The translations under genes and the position numbers were made by a program. The notes beneath the pieces are model-generated. The model worked only from the letters and a program-made list of their open reading frames with translations. It ran no database searches and was not told the DNA's origin. From Branchiostoma belcheri (lineage: Eukaryota > Chordata > Leptocardii > Amphioxiformes > Branchiostomatidae): 64,000 nt of DNA. Below are positions 61,306-64,000 of the stretch, piece after piece; the stretch's first letter is position 1; every line of letters begins with the position of its first letter. The stretch is from contig NW_017804165.1 in the NCBI RefSeq assembly GCF_001625305.1, positions 1,329,572-1,393,571 of the forward strand, in the 5' to 3' direction.

Positions 61306-63061
61306 CGTTCCGAGTGAAAGCGACTCTACCTGGGTGTTCACGTCCTCATCTACCGGTGCCGTGTATCGTCAACACAGTGGGTAGTAACAGGCAGTCACTG
61401 ATCCGGATACTCACCTCACTTCTCAAGACGGCAGAAGTTGTCTTTAGACGACGTGTAGTTGAACTGTAGACATCTTAGAACAACTGCCTGTGTGTCCTGG
61501 GTGGCACTTGAGGTGGCAACTTTCCACTTAAGGGCGAAATTGCGTAGTAACGCGAGATAACACACACCGAGGAATTCCGGGTTAAATGCTGCGGCACTGA
61601 TAACATGGCACACTGCAAATGGCGACGACCTCTCTTGTACGAACTAGGTAAATATTGCTGGAAAAACATTCACAAAGGACTAAACAAACAGGACTGACTG
61701 TATGCAAGAGGGTTGGCCGGGTCCGGTTACATAGCTTTGTTGCTAGCACTCCCGTCATGACGTTCTACAAGAAGAATTTTCTGTGGTTGAAAGGCAGTTG
61801 ACTAGTCAGTACAAGCGATTATCCATCAACTAAGTCATTAACCATTCAACGAACCGCCGGCACCTGTCGCATAAGAGGATCACGGGACACTCGAGGGATT
61901 ATGGGAAGGGTCGGAAGTAATAAATGTATCGTCATGACAGCTAAGTACTACACGTGGAATGGAGCACGGTCTATTACCTATGTCCGGACTAGTGGAGTAA
62001 ACATGACAATATGCTAATGTGGAACAAAGTACGTAAGGTTGACAACATAATTTGATGCACGAGACAAGCACTGACAGGGCTAAGTACCTGCAATTACTTA
62101 AGATCACGTAAGCCTTATGTGCTTAATTGCAGGTACTCAGGTGACCTGTCCCCATGATGAACATGGTATCTCAATAACTGAGATCAAGTGATTTAGCTAA
62201 TTAGAACCCAAATGACCATATTATGATGCAATGGCGACCTTTGTAATTTGTACCCAGTTGCCATTTACAAGTGAGCTGAAGTATGGAGACTGCGCACAAA
62301 CGGACGCGATTATTACTGACGTAAATCTTTCAGAACTTCAATATTGACATTCATGCTTGCTTTTACGTCGACTAGCCGAATAGCTGATACTCATGTTGCA
62401 ACCGTAGACGAACCTTCCGAAGGTTTTTTTCATCTATTAAAGCACATAAAAGAAAATTTTGTATTTGCTATTATCATGTGAGCGCTTGTAGCGTTAACGT
62501 TACGAGAGTTATGATATGTTCGACAAACGTGGTCTGCTACAAAGTCTTTTTGGTGTATTCTAATGCCTTTCTTGTGACACATAATATGAAATGGCATGAC
62601 AGACACTCATACTAGTACATTGTAGTATTATAGCGCTTCCCGACTTCTATCTGAAACGTTAATGTAAAACCACAGCTATCCGCTAGAGAGCGCTGCTATA
62701 TTTCCATTTCAAAACAAGAGGATTGTGGGAAGGCCTGCCAATGCGCATGTTGAAGTTTTGATCTATTTTTGCCGGGAGGTCTGTCTATGTGTGTCTGTCT
62801 TGTGTTAAAGCCCAACTGTCTAAATATTCCGCGTAATTTTAGCATTCCGAGTATGTAGAACGAAGGAGGACTTCTACAGGCGATGCTACCGGCAGGAACA
62901 GTCCAAATTTTCCGTTTCTCTCCGGCATTTTTAATCGCAGCTTACTTGACAACGGTCCGTTAAAAAGCTGAGGCATATCGGGTTCAGCGAAAGTCAGAAG
63001 AATACCTGAGGTTCAAGTTTACCAAGAACTTGAAGAATCTCGTCGTAGCCCGGTCACTGCC
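61306..63061. other. Divergent intergenic region, LRR gene and FAM135
   Basis: The two start codons are 1.76 kb apart and face away from each other, so this region must hold both promoters unless distant non-coding exons exist. It contains a hairpin with exact 14-nt arms (62083-62137). I saw no TATA box close to either start. Confidence 0.5.
62083..62137. repeat. Hairpin with exact 14-nt arms
   Basis: Arms agtacctgcaatta (62083-62096) and taattgcaggtact (62124-62137) are perfect reverse complements; the next bases (cttaag/gtgctt) extend the pairing imperfectly. It is probably a decayed foldback element. Confidence 0.65.
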
Positions 63062-63138
63062 ATGGGGGAGCTACAAGCGACAGTAGAGTTTTCTGTGGCG
63101 TTTGGGAAATTCTACAACGTCGATCTGTTCCAAAGAGG
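63062..63138 (+). CDS. FAM135: FAM135A/B-like, first coding exon (partial gene)
   Basis: ATG in a good context (ctgccATGGGG) starts MGELQATVEFSVAFGKFYNV followed by DLFQRG. Human FAM135A begins almost identically (VEFS, KFYNVDLFQRG). The exon ends in phase 2 at a gtaggc donor, within the Gly codon of QRG, exactly where the conserved sequence continues with F. FAM135 proteins carry a C-terminal DUF676-type alpha/beta-hydrolase domain, which would lie beyond the right edge. The product's function is poorly known. The next exon was not found before 64000. Confidence 0.85.
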
Positions 63139-64000
63139 GTAGGCATTGTTTACATTTTATACTTTGTGACAAGTTGTGATGAATGGGGGAGGGGGGCGAG
63201 ATTTTTATTGGTACCCTGAGACAAAAATTATGTATAATATTATGCGGTCATTTGCTTCGTCGAAAGGAATTTACTTTCTGCATCTAAACGTTTTCTTTGC
63301 ATGTTTCAAAAGATATTCGTCCACCTATCGTTTAGGGAAGACAAAACAAGAACACCTTGTTTGAAACAAACAAATTATTGTAAAGGTAAAAGGCTGTATA
63401 TAGTGTATCAACGATGTTTTGAAGTCTTGTCAACAAATTTTAGGCCAATACACATTTTAAGTTGTGTGATTAAATGCAGAAGTCATTAAGAACTGCCATG
63501 TGAATAATGTTTTTTACAGGTGCACACATCTGGTACTGTATTGTAAAACACTGATCTCATTTGAATTGCACAACACCTTTTGTTCACTGGGTGCCCCGTG
63601 CCAATAATACCAACGGTCGGTATTAACCTCAACAAACAAACCTCCTTGGTTAGTCTAGCTGGCAAGCTAGACTAGGTAAAGGCCCTTTCTGTAAGATATG
63701 TATGACAAAAGGTAGATATGTGTCCTATTGAGTGTTGTAAAAATTATCTATGTGTCAGTGTCACTTAAAAGTACATGCATACCTCATGAGTCAGGTAACG
63801 TTAAATATTATAAAGATATATATTTAATTGGTAGTTTTATGGAACTAGTATTAGAAACCAACAGTTCTGATAGCCCATTAAACTTGTGTCAGAAATATTT
63901 GTCCCAGTTTTTGCTGATGTCAACAAAATTATATCAAGATTTGAGATGATTGAAGACAGTACACAAACTCAAGAGTAGTGCAGTTGTTACTGTTGACATT
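63139..64000 (+). other. FAM135 intron 1 (to window edge)
   Basis: AT-rich sequence without a recognisable second FAM135 exon. It contains a short palindrome tagtctagct/agctagacta (63651-63674). Confidence 0.6.

Noticed and set aside
61306-61341. Longer LRR protein of 298 residues starting at 61341
   Set aside because: The first codon would be GTG. There is no ATG between the upstream in-frame TGA and the Met at 61305, so the eukaryotic start is 61305.

Overview
The window is animal nuclear DNA and most likely comes from an invertebrate deuterostome; amphioxus (Branchiostoma) is my best guess. Every recognisable gene is a split metazoan gene with GT-AG introns, CpG is not visibly depleted, and the proteins resemble vertebrate orthologues closely but with independent linkers. 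The species is an inference from protein resemblance and repeat style; no marker sequence fixes it.

Layout. (1) 1-5123: no recognisable gene. (2) 5124-6773, + strand: complete three-exon DUSP23-like atypical dual-specificity phosphatase, with a poly(A) signal near 7921, followed by a four-copy tandem repeat of about 190 bp units. (3) 8.7-17.1 kb: no recognised gene, several degenerate repeats. (4) 17134-53706, + strand: a complete type IX collagen alpha-1-like (FACIT) gene. I could assemble 36 phase-consistent coding exons giving a 975-residue chain: signal peptide, NC4 (thrombospondin N-terminal-like), COL3, NC3, COL2, NC2, COL1, NC1. Intron 1 is 12.4 kb and holds many repeats. (5) 56138-58300, - strand: complete seven-exon MRPL13 (178 residues), tail-to-tail with the collagen gene. 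(6) 60445-61305, - strand: single-exon leucine-rich-repeat protein. (7) 63062-63138, + strand: first coding exon of a FAM135A/B-like gene that runs off the right edge.

Main points of interest. A second signal-peptide exon (41890-42168) sits inside the collagen gene, opens after an in-frame stop, and splices in phase to the next Gly-X-Y exon. It predicts a 652-residue short chain without NC4, which parallels the two-promoter design of vertebrate COL9A1 but from a different position and with an unrelated leader. The NC3 interruption contains an acidic-Gly-Ser-Gly glycosaminoglycan-attachment-like motif. The order FACIT collagen - MRPL13 - FAM135 brings together genes that lie on human 6q13 (COL9A1, FAM135A) and 8q24 (MRPL13, FAM135B, COL22A1), consistent with an ancestral linkage group.

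The introns and intergenic DNA contain at least three palindromic non-autonomous element families, two of them with two copies here and recognisable target duplications (TA; TAA/TTA), one terminal-inverted-repeat element flanked by a 17-bp direct repeat, convergent repeats with simple-sequence tails, and several strong hairpins. No CRISPR array, rRNA gene or intact tRNA gene was seen.
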